A stretch of 47,912 bases of DNA. It comes from an uncultured Planctomycetota bacterium. Lineage in GTDB: Bacteria > Planctomycetota > Planctomycetia > Pirellulales > Thermoguttaceae. The notes under the pieces are model-generated. The model was not told the DNA's origin and ran no database searches. It was given only the letters and a program-made list of their open reading frames with translations. Both the position numbers and the translations under genes were made by a program. This document shows, piece after piece, positions 35,304 through 44,081 of this stretch. The DNA is taken from positions 1 through 47,912 of the forward strand of contig ONJR01000076.1 of NCBI GenBank assembly GCA_900318195.1, given 5' to 3'. The first letter of the stretch is position 1, and each line of letters opens with the position of its first letter.

Positions 35304-36344
35304 ATGAGCGCGTTCAATGGCGCAACACTAATGATAACAGGCGGCACGGGCTCGTTCGGGAACACGGTCCTACGCCGCTTTCTGACGTCGGAACTCGGTC
35401 AAATCCGCATCTTCTCGCGCGACGAGAAGAAGCAAGACGATATGCGGCACGAGTTGCAAGCGAAGTATCCAGAGGAAGCAAAGAAGGTGAAGTTCTACGT
35501 CGGCGACGTTCGCGACCCTCGTTCGGTCGCCGACGCCATGCCGGGGGTCGACTTTATTTTCCACGCGGCGGCGCTCAAGCAGGTGCCGTCATGCGAATTC
35601 TTTCCGATGCAAGCGGTCAAAACGAACGTTGAGGGAACGGACAACGTTCTCCACGCGGCGATCGAATGCGGGGTCAAACGCGTCGTGTGTCTTTCGACCG
35701 ACAAGGCGGCGTACCCGATCAACGCTATGGGTATCAGCAAGGCGATGATGGAGCGCGTGATCTACGCAAACGCGCGCGTTGCCGCTGAGCGCGGGGGAAC
35801 CGTTATCTGCTGCACGCGCTACGGCAACGTCATGTGCAGTCGCGGCTCGGTGATTCCGCTATTTATAGATCAAATCACGTCGGGCGCTCCCATCACGATA
35901 ACGAACCCGAATATGACGCGCTTCCTCATGAATCTCGACGAGGCGGTCGAGCTCGTACAATTTGCGTTCGAGCACGCGAATCCAGGCGACCTCTTTATCC
36001 AGAAGGCGGACGCCTCGACGATCGGCGACCTAGCCAAGGGCGTTCAGCGCCTCTTCGGGGACACGGGGACCAAGATAATCGGCACGCGGCACGGCGAAAA
36101 ACTCTATGAAACGCTAATGACGCGCGAGGAACGCTTGCGCGCCGAGGATATGGGCAACTACTTCCGCGTCTACGCCGACAACCGCGATCTGAACTACGAC
36201 AAATTCTTCGTTCAAGGGCAGGTTCTCACCGAGGCGGAAGAAAGTTATACCAGTCACAATACGAATCTCCTCGACGTCGACGGCGTCGTTGATAAAATAT
36301 TAACTACCGAGTACGTGCAAGAGCGCCTTGCCGACACCAAGTAA
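35304..36344 (+). CDS. capE: UDP-GlcNAc 5-inverting 4,6-dehydratase, CapE-like
   Basis: A 346-residue extended SDR. TGGTGSFGNTVLRRF is the NAD-binding motif, FSRDEKKQDDMR follows strand 2, and ALKQVPSCEFFPMQAVKTNVEGT and STDKAAYPINAMGISK carry the CapE/PseB-type catalytic region. It converts UDP-GlcNAc into UDP-2-acetamido-2,6-dideoxy-L-arabino-hexos-4-ulose, the first step of UDP-L-FucNAc synthesis with CapF and CapG (39351 and 38188). The ATG at 35304 is chosen because AGGAG lies just upstream and the length matches CapE; the frame is open upstream into the flippase gene. The same product could feed the aminotransferase at 16691. Confidence 0.87.
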   Translation: MSAFNGATLMITGGTGSFGNTVLRRFLTSELGQIRIFSRDEKKQDDMRHELQAKYPEEAKKVKFYVGDVRDPRSVADAMPGVDFIFHAAALKQVPSCEFFPMQAVKTNVEGTDNVLHAAIECGVKRVVCLSTDKAAYPINAMGISKAMMERVIYANARVAAERGGTVICCTRYGNVMCSRGSVIPLFIDQITSGAPITITNPNMTRFLMNLDEAVELVQFAFEHANPGDLFIQKADASTIGDLAKGVQRLFGDTGTKIIGTRHGEKLYETLMTREERLRAEDMGNYFRVYADNRDLNYDKFFVQGQVLTEAEESYTSHNTNLLDVDGVVDKILTTEYVQERLADTK

Positions 36345-36365
36345 CGTCAAAACAAGGAGAAGACG

Positions 36366-37082
36366 ATGAACGTCGCCGTTATTATCGCAGGCGGTTCGGG
36401 GCGTAGAATGGGACAAGACCTGCCGAAGCAGTTCATCAACGTCTACGACAAGCCCGTAATCATATACACCCTCGAGGGCTTCCAAAAGCATCCGATGATC
36501 GACGCCATAGAAGTCGTATGCATCGACGGATGGCACGACGTGCTACGCGCCTACGCAAGACAGTTTAACATAGACAAATTACAGTGGATCGTCTCGGGAG
36601 GCGAGACGGGACAGGAGTCGATTCGGAACGGGGTCTATCATCTCGAAGGCAAGTGCGCGGACGACGACGTCGTCGTCATACACGACGGTATTCGCCCTCT
36701 CGTCGACGAAGGCGTTCTCACCGACGTCATTCTTAAATGCCAAGAGCACGACGCCGCCGTAACGGCGTTGCCTTACAACGAGCAGATATTCGTTATGGAC
36801 GACGAGATCAGCACAATCAAGTACATTCCGCGCGAGACGCTACGTCGCGTCGCGACGCCTCAGGCGTACAAATTCGGACTGCTACTCACGAAATATCGCG
36901 AGGCGTACGAGAAAAAGATCGGAATCTACGGCTCGGCTTATACCAACACCATGATGGCGGATCTCGGCGTGCGACTCTATTTCGCCGCAGGTTCCGACAA
37001 GAATATCAAACTCACGACTAAGGACGATCTGGAAATGTTCAAGTCGTATCTTAAATCCGATAAAGACAACTGGCTCAAATAG
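36366..37082 (+). CDS. IspD/TarI-like cytidylyltransferase
   Basis: A 238-residue nucleotidyltransferase. AGGSGRRMGQDLPKQF (8-23) is the CTP-binding loop, with Lys21; VVIHDGIRPLVD contains the metal-binding region. The family includes IspD (CDP-methylerythritol) and TarI/Bcs1 (CDP-ribitol). Here it sits between CapE and an SDR, not near isoprenoid genes, so a capsule polyol phosphate such as ribitol-5-phosphate is more likely. AAGGAG is upstream of the ATG. It offers a second CDP-linked donor for the two LicD proteins. Confidence 0.83.
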   Translation: MNVAVIIAGGSGRRMGQDLPKQFINVYDKPVIIYTLEGFQKHPMIDAIEVVCIDGWHDVLRAYARQFNIDKLQWIVSGGETGQESIRNGVYHLEGKCADDDVVVIHDGIRPLVDEGVLTDVILKCQEHDAAVTALPYNEQIFVMDDEISTIKYIPRETLRRVATPQAYKFGLLLTKYREAYEKKIGIYGSAYTNTMMADLGVRLYFAAGSDKNIKLTTKDDLEMFKSYLKSDKDNWLK

Positions 37083-37096
37083 ACGACGGCGCTACA

Positions 37097-38158
37097 ATGA
37101 CGCTTTATGACAACCCACTCTATCAATCCGACGTCGCGCGCGTTGCAAACGCAATGCCGCTTGAACGCGTCGCGGAAAAAAGCATCGTTATCTCAGGCGC
37201 GACGGGTCTCGTCGGCAGTTTTCTCGTCGACGCCGCGCTCGAAAAGGACGCGAACGAAAACGCGAAACTCGAAATTTACGCGCTAACGCGCAAGCCCGAC
37301 GCCGCGCGACGACGGTTCGCGCGGTACGCCGAGTCGCCGCGTCTACATTTCGTACAGTACGACGCGAGTCAACCGTTCGACGGCAAATCGATTCCGCGCG
37401 CAGACTACGTCCTGCACCTCGCGTCCAATACGCACCCAATACAATACGCGACCGATCCGATCGGAACCGTCATGACGAACGTTCTCGGACTGCGCAATCT
37501 ACTGGAATTTGCGTGCGCGCGAAACGCGGCGCGCTTTGCCTTCGCGTCGTCCAACGAGATATACGGCGAAAATCGCGGCGACGTCGAGCTCTTTACAGAG
37601 GACTATTGCGGATACGTCGACTGCAACACGACGCGCGCGGGCTACCCTGAAAGTAAGCGTTGCGGGGAAGCGTTGTGCAACGCGTATAATTCGCAGAGGG
37701 GTCTTGATTTCGTCATTCCTCGTCTAACGCGCTCCTACGGACCGACGATGCTAGCGTCTGACAGTAAGGCGATCAGTCAATTCATTAAGAAGGGAGTCGC
37801 GCGCGAGAATATCGTTTTGAAATCGGCAGGAACGCAATTTTATTCGTACACGTACGTCGCGGACGCCGTTTCTGGACTATTATGCGCTTTATTCTCCGGC
37901 GCGTCCGGCGAGGCGTACAATATCGCGGACGAAGCGTCGGATATTACGTTGCGCGAACTCGCCGCGACGATCGCCGAGTATGCTGGTAAGGAAGTCGTAT
38001 TTGAGATACCAGACGCGGTCGAATCGTCGGGCTACAGTAAAGCGACGAAAGCGCGTCTAGACGGCGCAAAGCTCCGCGCGCTCGGCTGGCGACCGGTCTA
38101 CGACGTGCGAACTGGCGTCAGGCGAACGATCGATATTTTGCGCGCAATTCAAGAGTAG
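37097..38158 (+). CDS. NAD-dependent epimerase/dehydratase (extended SDR)
   Basis: A 353-residue extended SDR. GATGLVG (34-40) binds the cofactor and YPESK (183-187) supplies the catalytic Tyr and Lys. An N-terminal stretch (ANAMPLERVAEKSIVISG) precedes the Rossmann fold as in capsule SDRs that accompany IspD-like cytidylyltransferases. The substrate is probably a nucleotide-linked sugar or polyol. The gene is 14 bases from the cytidylyltransferase and 29 bases from the epimerase, so one operon. The reaction is not identified. Confidence 0.8.
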   Translation: MTLYDNPLYQSDVARVANAMPLERVAEKSIVISGATGLVGSFLVDAALEKDANENAKLEIYALTRKPDAARRRFARYAESPRLHFVQYDASQPFDGKSIPRADYVLHLASNTHPIQYATDPIGTVMTNVLGLRNLLEFACARNAARFAFASSNEIYGENRGDVELFTEDYCGYVDCNTTRAGYPESKRCGEALCNAYNSQRGLDFVIPRLTRSYGPTMLASDSKAISQFIKKGVARENIVLKSAGTQFYSYTYVADAVSGLLCALFSGASGEAYNIADEASDITLRELAATIAEYAGKEVVFEIPDAVESSGYSKATKARLDGAKLRALGWRPVYDVRTGVRRTIDILRAIQE

Positions 38159-38187
38159 CGCGGCGCGGGACGAGTAAGGACAAGAGA

Positions 38188-39354
38188 ATGGAAGCGTCAT
38201 TTAAAAACAACGGCAAAATTAAGTTGCTCATCATAGTCGGCACGCGTCCGGAAATAATACGCCTCTCCGAGGTCATCAAGAAGTGCCGCAAGTACTTCGA
38301 CGTCATCCTGGCGCATACGGGTCAGAACTACGATTACACCCTCAACGGGATCTTTTTCCACGATCTCAAGCTCGACGCGCCTGAAGTTTATATGAACGCG
38401 GTCGGTCAAGATCTTGGCGAAACGATGGGGAATATCGTCGCGAAGTCGTACCGCATTATGGTTGAATTACAGCCGGACGCGGTTCTCGTACTCGGCGATA
38501 CGAACAGTTGCCTGAGCGTCATTGGCGCCAAACGTTTACACATTCCGATCTTTCATATGGAGGCAGGCAATCGTTGCAAAGACGAATGCCTCCCGGAAGA
38601 AACGAATCGACGTATTGTCGATATAATCTCCGACGTTAATATCGCGTACTCCGAGCACGCGCGCCGCTACCTTGCAGAATGCGGTCTGCCGCGCGAGCGC
38701 ACCTACGTTTCCGGCAGTCCGATGGCGGAGGTCTTGCGCGCTAATCTCAAGGAGATCCAAGCGTCTGACGTCCACAAGCGTCTGGGACTGGAAAAACGCA
38801 AGTACATTCTACTATCAGCGCACCGGGAAGAGAATATCGACACGGCAAAGAACTTCGTTTCGCTCTTCACCGCCGTCAACGCCATGGCGGAAAAGTACGA
38901 TATGCCAATTTTATATTCATGTCATCCGCGCAGTCGCAAGCGCCTCGAAGCCTCAAACTTCAAGCTCGACGAACGCGTAATTCAGCACGAACCGCTCGGC
39001 TTCCACGACTACAACTGCCTACAAATGAACGCGTTCGCCGTCGTATCCGACTCAGGAACGCTACCGGAAGAAAGCTCGTTCTTTGCCTCCGTCGGCGCGC
39101 CAATTCCCGCCGTATGCATACGAACGTCGACGGAACGACCCGAAGCGCTCGATAAAGCGCTATTCATACTGTCGGGAATCGACGCCAAAGGACTACTGCA
39201 ATCCGTAGACTTAGCGATCGAGATGGTGAAAAACGGCGATTTAGGAACGCCTGCGCCAGACTACGTCGAGGAAAACGTCTCCGACAAGATCGTCAAAATC
39301 ATTCAATCCTACGTTGGCGTCGTTAATAAAATGGTATGGAGAAAAGAGATATGA
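38188..39354 (+). CDS. capG: UDP-N-acetylglucosamine 2-epimerase family, CapG/WecB-like
   Basis: A 388-residue GT-B-fold epimerase. GTRPEIIRL (18-26) and HTGQNYDY (43-50) are family motifs, with HMEAGNRCKDECLPEETNRR typical of the CapG/WbjD branch (non-hydrolysing 2-epimerase acting on UDP-2-acetamido-2,6-dideoxy-L-talose). It would complete UDP-L-FucNAc together with CapE and CapF. AAGGA precedes the ATG. It overlaps the CapF gene by 4 bases. Confidence 0.87.
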   Translation: MEASFKNNGKIKLLIIVGTRPEIIRLSEVIKKCRKYFDVILAHTGQNYDYTLNGIFFHDLKLDAPEVYMNAVGQDLGETMGNIVAKSYRIMVELQPDAVLVLGDTNSCLSVIGAKRLHIPIFHMEAGNRCKDECLPEETNRRIVDIISDVNIAYSEHARRYLAECGLPRERTYVSGSPMAEVLRANLKEIQASDVHKRLGLEKRKYILLSAHREENIDTAKNFVSLFTAVNAMAEKYDMPILYSCHPRSRKRLEASNFKLDERVIQHEPLGFHDYNCLQMNAFAVVSDSGTLPEESSFFASVGAPIPAVCIRTSTERPEALDKALFILSGIDAKGLLQSVDLAIEMVKNGDLGTPAPDYVEENVSDKIVKIIQSYVGVVNKMVWRKEI

Positions 39355-40550
39355 ATATTCTAGTTACCGGCGCCAAAGGATTTGTCGGACGCAACCTCGT
39401 CGAGAATTTAAAGAACGTGCGCGACGGGAAAAATAGAACGCGACCGAATATCAAAATTGACGCGATCTATGAATACGATCTTCAGTCCTCAGAAGAAGAA
39501 CTCGAGAGATTCTGTCAAGACGCCGACTTCGTGTTCAATCTTGCCGGAGTCAATCGTCCCAAAGACGCGGCGGAATTCAGAACCGGCAACTACGGATTCG
39601 CGGCAAAACTACTCGACACGCTGAAAAAATACGGCAATAAGTCGCCCGTCATGCTCTCGTCCTCCGTCCAAGCGACTTTACAAGGGCGGTTCGGAGACTC
39701 GGAATACGGTCGCTCAAAACGCGCGGGAGAGGAGCTATTCTTTGAATACGGACGCGAGAATAACGTGAAAGTTCTCGTATACCGCTTTCCAAACCTCGTC
39801 GGCAAATGGGCGCGCCCGAACTATAACTCCGCCGTCGCGACTTTCTGCAACAATATCGCCAACGAGCTACCAATTACAGTCAACGATCCAAGCGTAGAAC
39901 TGGAAATACTATTTATCGACGACCTTGTTGACGAGATGTTCGACGCGCTCGAGGGCAAGGAGCATCGTTGCGAATTCGACGGCGTGACCGCCGTGCCGCA
40001 ACCGGACGGAAAATACTGCGCCGCGACTGTAACGCATCGCGCAACGTTAGGCAGAATCGTCGAGCTATTGCATACGTTCCACGAGCAACCGCAGACGCTC
40101 GTTATACCGTCAATGCCGTCGGGAAGCTTCGAAAAGAAACTCTACTCGACCTATCTGTCATACCTTCCGCAAGAGAAGGTCGCGTTCCCATTAAAGATGA
40201 ACGTCGACGAACGCGGGTCCTTTACCGAACTCTTCAAAACGCTCAACTGCGGACAGGTTTCCGTCAATATTAGTAAGCCCGGGGTAACGAAAGGACAGCA
40301 TTGGCACAATAGCAAATGGGAGTTCTTTGTCGTCGTTTCAGGGCGCGCGCTCATTCAGGAGCGTAAGATCGGCACAGACGAAATAATTGAGTTCGAGGTC
40401 TCGGGAGAAAAAATCGTCGCCGTACATATGTTGCCGGGCTATACGCATAACATCGTCAACCTTTCGTCCGACGAGGATCTAGTTACGGTAATGTGGGCAA
40501 ACGAGCAGTTCGATCCAGATCGTCCCGACGTCTTCCGGGAAAACGTTTAA
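39351..40550 (+). CDS. capF: CapF-like bifunctional UDP-sugar reductase
   Basis: A 399-residue protein. The N-terminal SDR domain has NILVTGAKGFVGRNL at residues 2-16. The C-terminal cupin-like domain has GQHWHNSKWEFFVVVSG, VHMLPGYTHNIVN and the end EQFDPDRPD. CapF epimerises the CapE product at C3 and reduces it to UDP-2-acetamido-2,6-dideoxy-L-talose. The ATG at 39351 overlaps the epimerase stop (ATGA), with GGAGAAAAGAG as ribosome-binding site inside the preceding gene; the ATG five codons earlier is less likely. Confidence 0.9.
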   Translation: MNILVTGAKGFVGRNLVENLKNVRDGKNRTRPNIKIDAIYEYDLQSSEEELERFCQDADFVFNLAGVNRPKDAAEFRTGNYGFAAKLLDTLKKYGNKSPVMLSSSVQATLQGRFGDSEYGRSKRAGEELFFEYGRENNVKVLVYRFPNLVGKWARPNYNSAVATFCNNIANELPITVNDPSVELEILFIDDLVDEMFDALEGKEHRCEFDGVTAVPQPDGKYCAATVTHRATLGRIVELLHTFHEQPQTLVIPSMPSGSFEKKLYSTYLSYLPQEKVAFPLKMNVDERGSFTELFKTLNCGQVSVNISKPGVTKGQHWHNSKWEFFVVVSGRALIQERKIGTDEIIEFEVSGEKIVAVHMLPGYTHNIVNLSSDEDLVTVMWANEQFDPDRPDVFRENV

Positions 40551-40581
40551 GCAAGATCTATTAGAAAGAAGCGTGCGCAAC

Positions 40582-41550
40582 ATGAAAGAACGCGTCCAGG
40601 GAATAACGTACCTAAAATGCTTAGCCGCGCTAATGGTCGTCTTTACCCATACCGATCCGTTATTGCCGGAAGCGTTGCGCTGTTTTGCACGCGTCGGATT
40701 GATCGCGAACTGTCTCTTTTTCTATGTTAGCGGATTTTGCCTGACGAATATCGCGTCGCGTTTCACACCGTGGTACGTCAAACGCGCGACGCGGATTACC
40801 GTTCCTTTTCTCATACTAGCGCCGTTCCTCGCTCTTTCAGCAAATCCGTTGACCTTAGTAGGCGCCCAAGAGGCGGTCTTTTCTCTGAAGTATCACTTTT
40901 TACCGTCCATTGCGTTTTTATATGTGTTCTATTATTTTATAATCAAGATAACACGTCTAGAAACACGAAAGTTTTACGCGACGGTCGCGGTCATTCTTCT
41001 ATTGTGGCTCGCTTATTTTGTTACAATATACGATCCCCATACGTCGCCGTTAGCCTGGCTACGTCCCAACACGTTAACTTATTTTCTGCTATCGATGCTA
41101 ATGGGCGCCGCCGCGCATAAAAGATTCGCGACGCAGACGCAGGCGAAAAGAAGGATCGGGCTGTGGATAGCGACAATCGTTTTCGCTTCCGGCGCTTACG
41201 TTTTGCTTTACTTATACAAGCCGCAACCCATTACTTTTGGATACTGGCGAAGTCTGGCGTTGCCAATCACGTTACTCTTAATTCATGCTATTACGAGTCT
41301 CGCGTTAGCGCTAAACGATAAATTACCGCGCGTACAAATTGTCGAGGCAACAGCCAATCTATCCCTCGAGTTATACCTGGTTCAATACTTAGCCATTGAC
41401 GCCTATGCCTCGCTCGGCTTTCCGACCAATCTAGTCTATATGCTCGTGAGCATATTCGCGCTCGCAAGAGCGTTGCAGTATATTTCAGGAATAGTCGTCG
41501 CGAAGATTCCAGACGCGAGTCGACGTGAACCGACTACCAGCGCGTCTTGA
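40582..41550 (+). CDS. Acyltransferase family 3 (OafA-like) membrane protein
   Basis: A 322-residue protein with about ten hydrophobic segments. The N-terminal region YLKCLAALMVVFTHTDPLLP carries the family's conserved His; FFYVSGFCLTN and the basic stretch before the third helix are typical. It probably O-acetylates a lipid-linked or assembled glycan. A GTG three codons earlier (40573) is an alternative start. It is the last gene of the polysaccharide locus; about 110 bases without gene follow. Confidence 0.8.
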   Translation: MKERVQGITYLKCLAALMVVFTHTDPLLPEALRCFARVGLIANCLFFYVSGFCLTNIASRFTPWYVKRATRITVPFLILAPFLALSANPLTLVGAQEAVFSLKYHFLPSIAFLYVFYYFIIKITRLETRKFYATVAVILLLWLAYFVTIYDPHTSPLAWLRPNTLTYFLLSMLMGAAAHKRFATQTQAKRRIGLWIATIVFASGAYVLLYLYKPQPITFGYWRSLALPITLLLIHAITSLALALNDKLPRVQIVEATANLSLELYLVQYLAIDAYASLGFPTNLVYMLVSIFALARALQYISGIVVAKIPDASRREPTTSAS

Positions 41551-41663
41551 CAAGACTGAGGAAGTTCGCTAGAATGCAAACCAAGTTGAGAAGAAGATTA
41601 GCCAAGCGCAAGCGTTTGCAACCTTCTCAGGAACAAAGCTCCGCGACGTAACAAGGAACAACA

Positions 41664-42611
41664 ATGCAACGCAGAGAATTTATTAAGACGACCGCCGCCG
41701 TTGCGGCTACGTCCTCCCTGGCGTCGTCCGCAATGGCGGTGGAAGACGCGCGACCAATAGTCTACTTCACCAAGACGATCACGCCGGAAAAGGCGCTTGA
41801 AATGTATAAGAAGCTGGGAATCGAGCTACCCGGCAAGGTCGCGGTTAAAACGCACTCGGGCGAACCGACCGGCAATCATTATTTAAAACCCGAATTCCTC
41901 AAGCCGCTCGTCGACCACGTTAAAGGAACCGTCGTCGAATGCAACACGGCGTACCCTGGTCGGAGAATGAAGACGGAAGATCACTGGAAAGTCATCGAGG
42001 AACACGGCTTTACGAAGATCGCCGAATGCGATATTCTCGACGGCGAAAAGGAAATGGAGCTTCAGATTCCGAAACACAAGCAGATCGCGGTCAACTACGT
42101 CGGCGCCAATATGTCGAAGTACGACTCCATGCTCGTTACCTCGCACTTCAAGGGGCACCAGATGGGCGGGTTCGGCGGCGCGCTCAAGAATATCTCGATC
42201 GGGCTGGGCTCCTCGCACGGTAAAGCGTATATTCACGGCGCCGGCAATCCTGATATTATGTGGACCTGTCCGCAAGAGAAATTCCTCGAAGCGATGGCGG
42301 ACGCCGCAAGCTCGATTATGGAATACTTCAAGGGTAAGATCGCGTTCGTCAACGTCATGAAGGATCTCTCGATCGACTGCGACTGCAACGGTCATCCGAA
42401 GGCGCCGGAAATGGCGGATATTGGAATTCTTGCCTCTCTCGACCCGGTCGCGTTGGATCAAGCGTGCGTCGATCTCGTCTACGCGTCCGACGACAAGGGC
42501 AAGGCGAGTCTCATCGAGCGCATGGAGTCGCGGCAGGCGATCCATATCATCGAAGCGGCGGTCGAGCTTGGCGTTGGGTCGCGCAAATATAAGCTCGTCG
42601 AAGTCGAATAA
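41664..42611 (+). CDS. Tat-exported DUF362 family protein
   Basis: A 315-residue protein with a Tat signal (RREFIKTTAA at 3-12, then cleavage near AMA at 24). The mature part has the DUF362 segments YFTKTITPEKALEMYKKLG, LPGKVAVKTHSGEP, SHFKGHQMGGFGGALKN and GILASLDPVALDQACVDLVY. DUF362 proteins are sometimes fused to 4Fe-4S ferredoxin domains; here no CxxCxxC cluster is seen, although DCDCNGHP could bind a metal. Function unknown. AAGGA precedes the ATG. Confidence 0.85.
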   Translation: MQRREFIKTTAAVAATSSLASSAMAVEDARPIVYFTKTITPEKALEMYKKLGIELPGKVAVKTHSGEPTGNHYLKPEFLKPLVDHVKGTVVECNTAYPGRRMKTEDHWKVIEEHGFTKIAECDILDGEKEMELQIPKHKQIAVNYVGANMSKYDSMLVTSHFKGHQMGGFGGALKNISIGLGSSHGKAYIHGAGNPDIMWTCPQEKFLEAMADAASSIMEYFKGKIAFVNVMKDLSIDCDCNGHPKAPEMADIGILASLDPVALDQACVDLVYASDDKGKASLIERMESRQAIHIIEAAVELGVGSRKYKLVEVE

Positions 42612-42637
42612 CGCGACTTGACGCGTCAAAGGTCGTT

Positions 42638-42676
42638 AAAAAACGTCTCGTTCCTAATTGGGAGCGAGACGTTTTT
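42638..42676. terminator. Bidirectional intrinsic terminator
   Basis: A long stem AACGTCTCGTTCC/GGGAGCGAGACGTT with loop TAATT, A-run before and TTTTT after. It serves the DUF362 gene on the plus strand and the isomerase gene on the minus strand. Confidence 0.88.
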
Positions 42677-42725
42677 ACTCAATCTACGGAAAGCGCGCTT
42701 GACCTCGAAGTCGAGAACAGGCGCT

Positions 42726-43853
42726 CTATTTACTCTCCTCCGCGCAAGGAAAGAAATCGACAAGATCCGTTACGTCGAGCACGCCGACGGGGCGACCGTC
42801 GGCGTCGAGCGCCGGCAATTCGCTAATCTTGCGCGACGCTATAATTGCAACGGCTTCTGACATGAGCGCGTCGCACGAAATCCAAGACGGACGACGCGTC
42901 ATGACCTCGCTAATCGCTCGATCAAACGCCTCAGGACCGCAGCCGCCCTCAAAAAGCTTGGCGAGATCGCTGTCCGTAAAAATACCGGAAAGACGACCGG
43001 AATCGTCGACCAAAAGGATCGCGCCCGTACGGCGACCAGGCTTGCGATTCGCAACAAAGACCTCGCGAATCGTCGCGCGTTCAGACGCTATGCGACACTG
43101 TCCGAGCGGACGCATGCATTCGCGCACGCGACTCAACTTGCGACCCAACGCGCCGCCTGGATGAAAGCGCGCAAAATCCTCGGAACGAAAACCGCGATTC
43201 GCGCTCGCGACCAACGCCAACGCGTCCCCGACCGCTAGCATAGCCGCCGCGCTAGAACTAGGCGCCAAGCCCAGAGCGTCCGCTTCCTGAATTCTGCCGA
43301 GCTCAAGCGCGACGGTCGACGCGCGACCAAGCGCGCTCGCGGCGCTAGAAACGATCGCTATGATCGGAATATTGCGCGACGTCAGCGGTCCAAGGAGCCG
43401 TTTAACCTCTTCCGTCTCGCCGCTATAGGAGAACGCGAGCACGACGTCCGTACTGCGCAGCGTGCCAAGATCGCCGTGATACGCTTCCCCGGGGTGCATG
43501 AAATGACTAGGCGAACCGGTCGAAGAAAGGGTCGCCGAGACCTTGCGACCGATCAACCCCGCCTTGCCCATACCGGTAACGACAACGGCGCCGCGACAGC
43601 GCTCGACGAGCGCGACCGCCTCGCAAAATCGTGAATCCAAGCGTTCGAGTTGCGAAAGTATCGCCGTCGCTTCGGAGCGCAAGGACGCGCGCGCGAGTTC
43701 AAGCGTGCGCGCGTCGTCCGCCGTCCAAGAGACGCTAGACGCGTCGGCAAGCGCCAGCGAACCGTCAGTTACGTGAGCGTCCGACGCGTAAACGCGCAAA
43801 ACGCGACTGGAGCGTGTGTCATGATACTCGTACGATTTCAATCCGTTCGTCAT
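42726..43853 (-). CDS. kdsD: KpsF/GutQ (KdsD) family arabinose-5-phosphate isomerase
   Basis: A 375-residue cytoplasmic isomerase. The SIS domain is at about 80-215, with VVTGMGKAGLIGRK (91-104), FMHPGEAYHGDLGTL (118-132) and AFSYSGETEEV. Two CBS domains follow (about 255-370). It would interconvert ribulose-5-phosphate and arabinose-5-phosphate, the first Kdo step. The ATG at 43853 has AAGGA nine bases upstream; the longer frame to 43913 would begin upstream of the probable transcription start. About 60 extra N-terminal residues precede the SIS domain compared with E. coli KdsD. No other kds gene is in the window. Confidence 0.87.
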   Translation of the reverse strand: MTNGLKSYEYHDTRSSRVLRVYASDAHVTDGSLALADASSVSWTADDARTLELARASLRSEATAILSQLERLDSRFCEAVALVERCRGAVVVTGMGKAGLIGRKVSATLSSTGSPSHFMHPGEAYHGDLGTLRSTDVVLAFSYSGETEEVKRLLGPLTSRNIPIIAIVSSAASALGRASTVALELGRIQEADALGLAPSSSAAAMLAVGDALALVASANRGFRSEDFARFHPGGALGRKLSRVRECMRPLGQCRIASERATIREVFVANRKPGRRTGAILLVDDSGRLSGIFTDSDLAKLFEGGCGPEAFDRAISEVMTRRPSWISCDALMSEAVAIIASRKISELPALDADGRPVGVLDVTDLVDFFPCAEESK

Positions 43854-43911
43854 CTCGTGCCATCCTTCTTTTAACTGCGCGCAAACGGCGTCGACAGCCG
43901 ACGCCGAGCGC

Positions 43912-43940
43912 AATATAGTCTATTTTAGAGAATAAATCAA
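43912..43940 (-). promoter_or_regulatory. Promoter of kdsD
   Basis: On the minus strand, TTGATT (43940-43935), 17 bases, TATATT (43917-43912). Initiation near 43905 agrees with the ATG at 43853. Confidence 0.6.
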
Positions 43941-43981
43941 GCGCGCTTTTGTCTATCTCGAGCCGCGCGCGCCGCGCGCTC

Positions 43982-44009
43982 TTGTCGACGAACGCTTTTC
44001 GTGTAAAAT
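43982..44009 (+). promoter_or_regulatory. Promoter of the ABC-F gene
   Basis: TTGTCG (43982-43987), 16 bases, TAAAAT (44004-44009), about 73 bases before the ATG at 44082. It is divergent from the kdsD promoter. Confidence 0.55.
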
Positions 44010-44081
44010 ACTGACAATGTAGTCGGGTCGCAAACGTAGCGACTCGCGAACGCGCAACGCGATTAGAACAACGGATGTATT

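Noticed and set aside
41883..42629. 248-codon minus-strand frame
   Set aside because: Antisense to the DUF362 gene, which has a Tat signal and family motifs.
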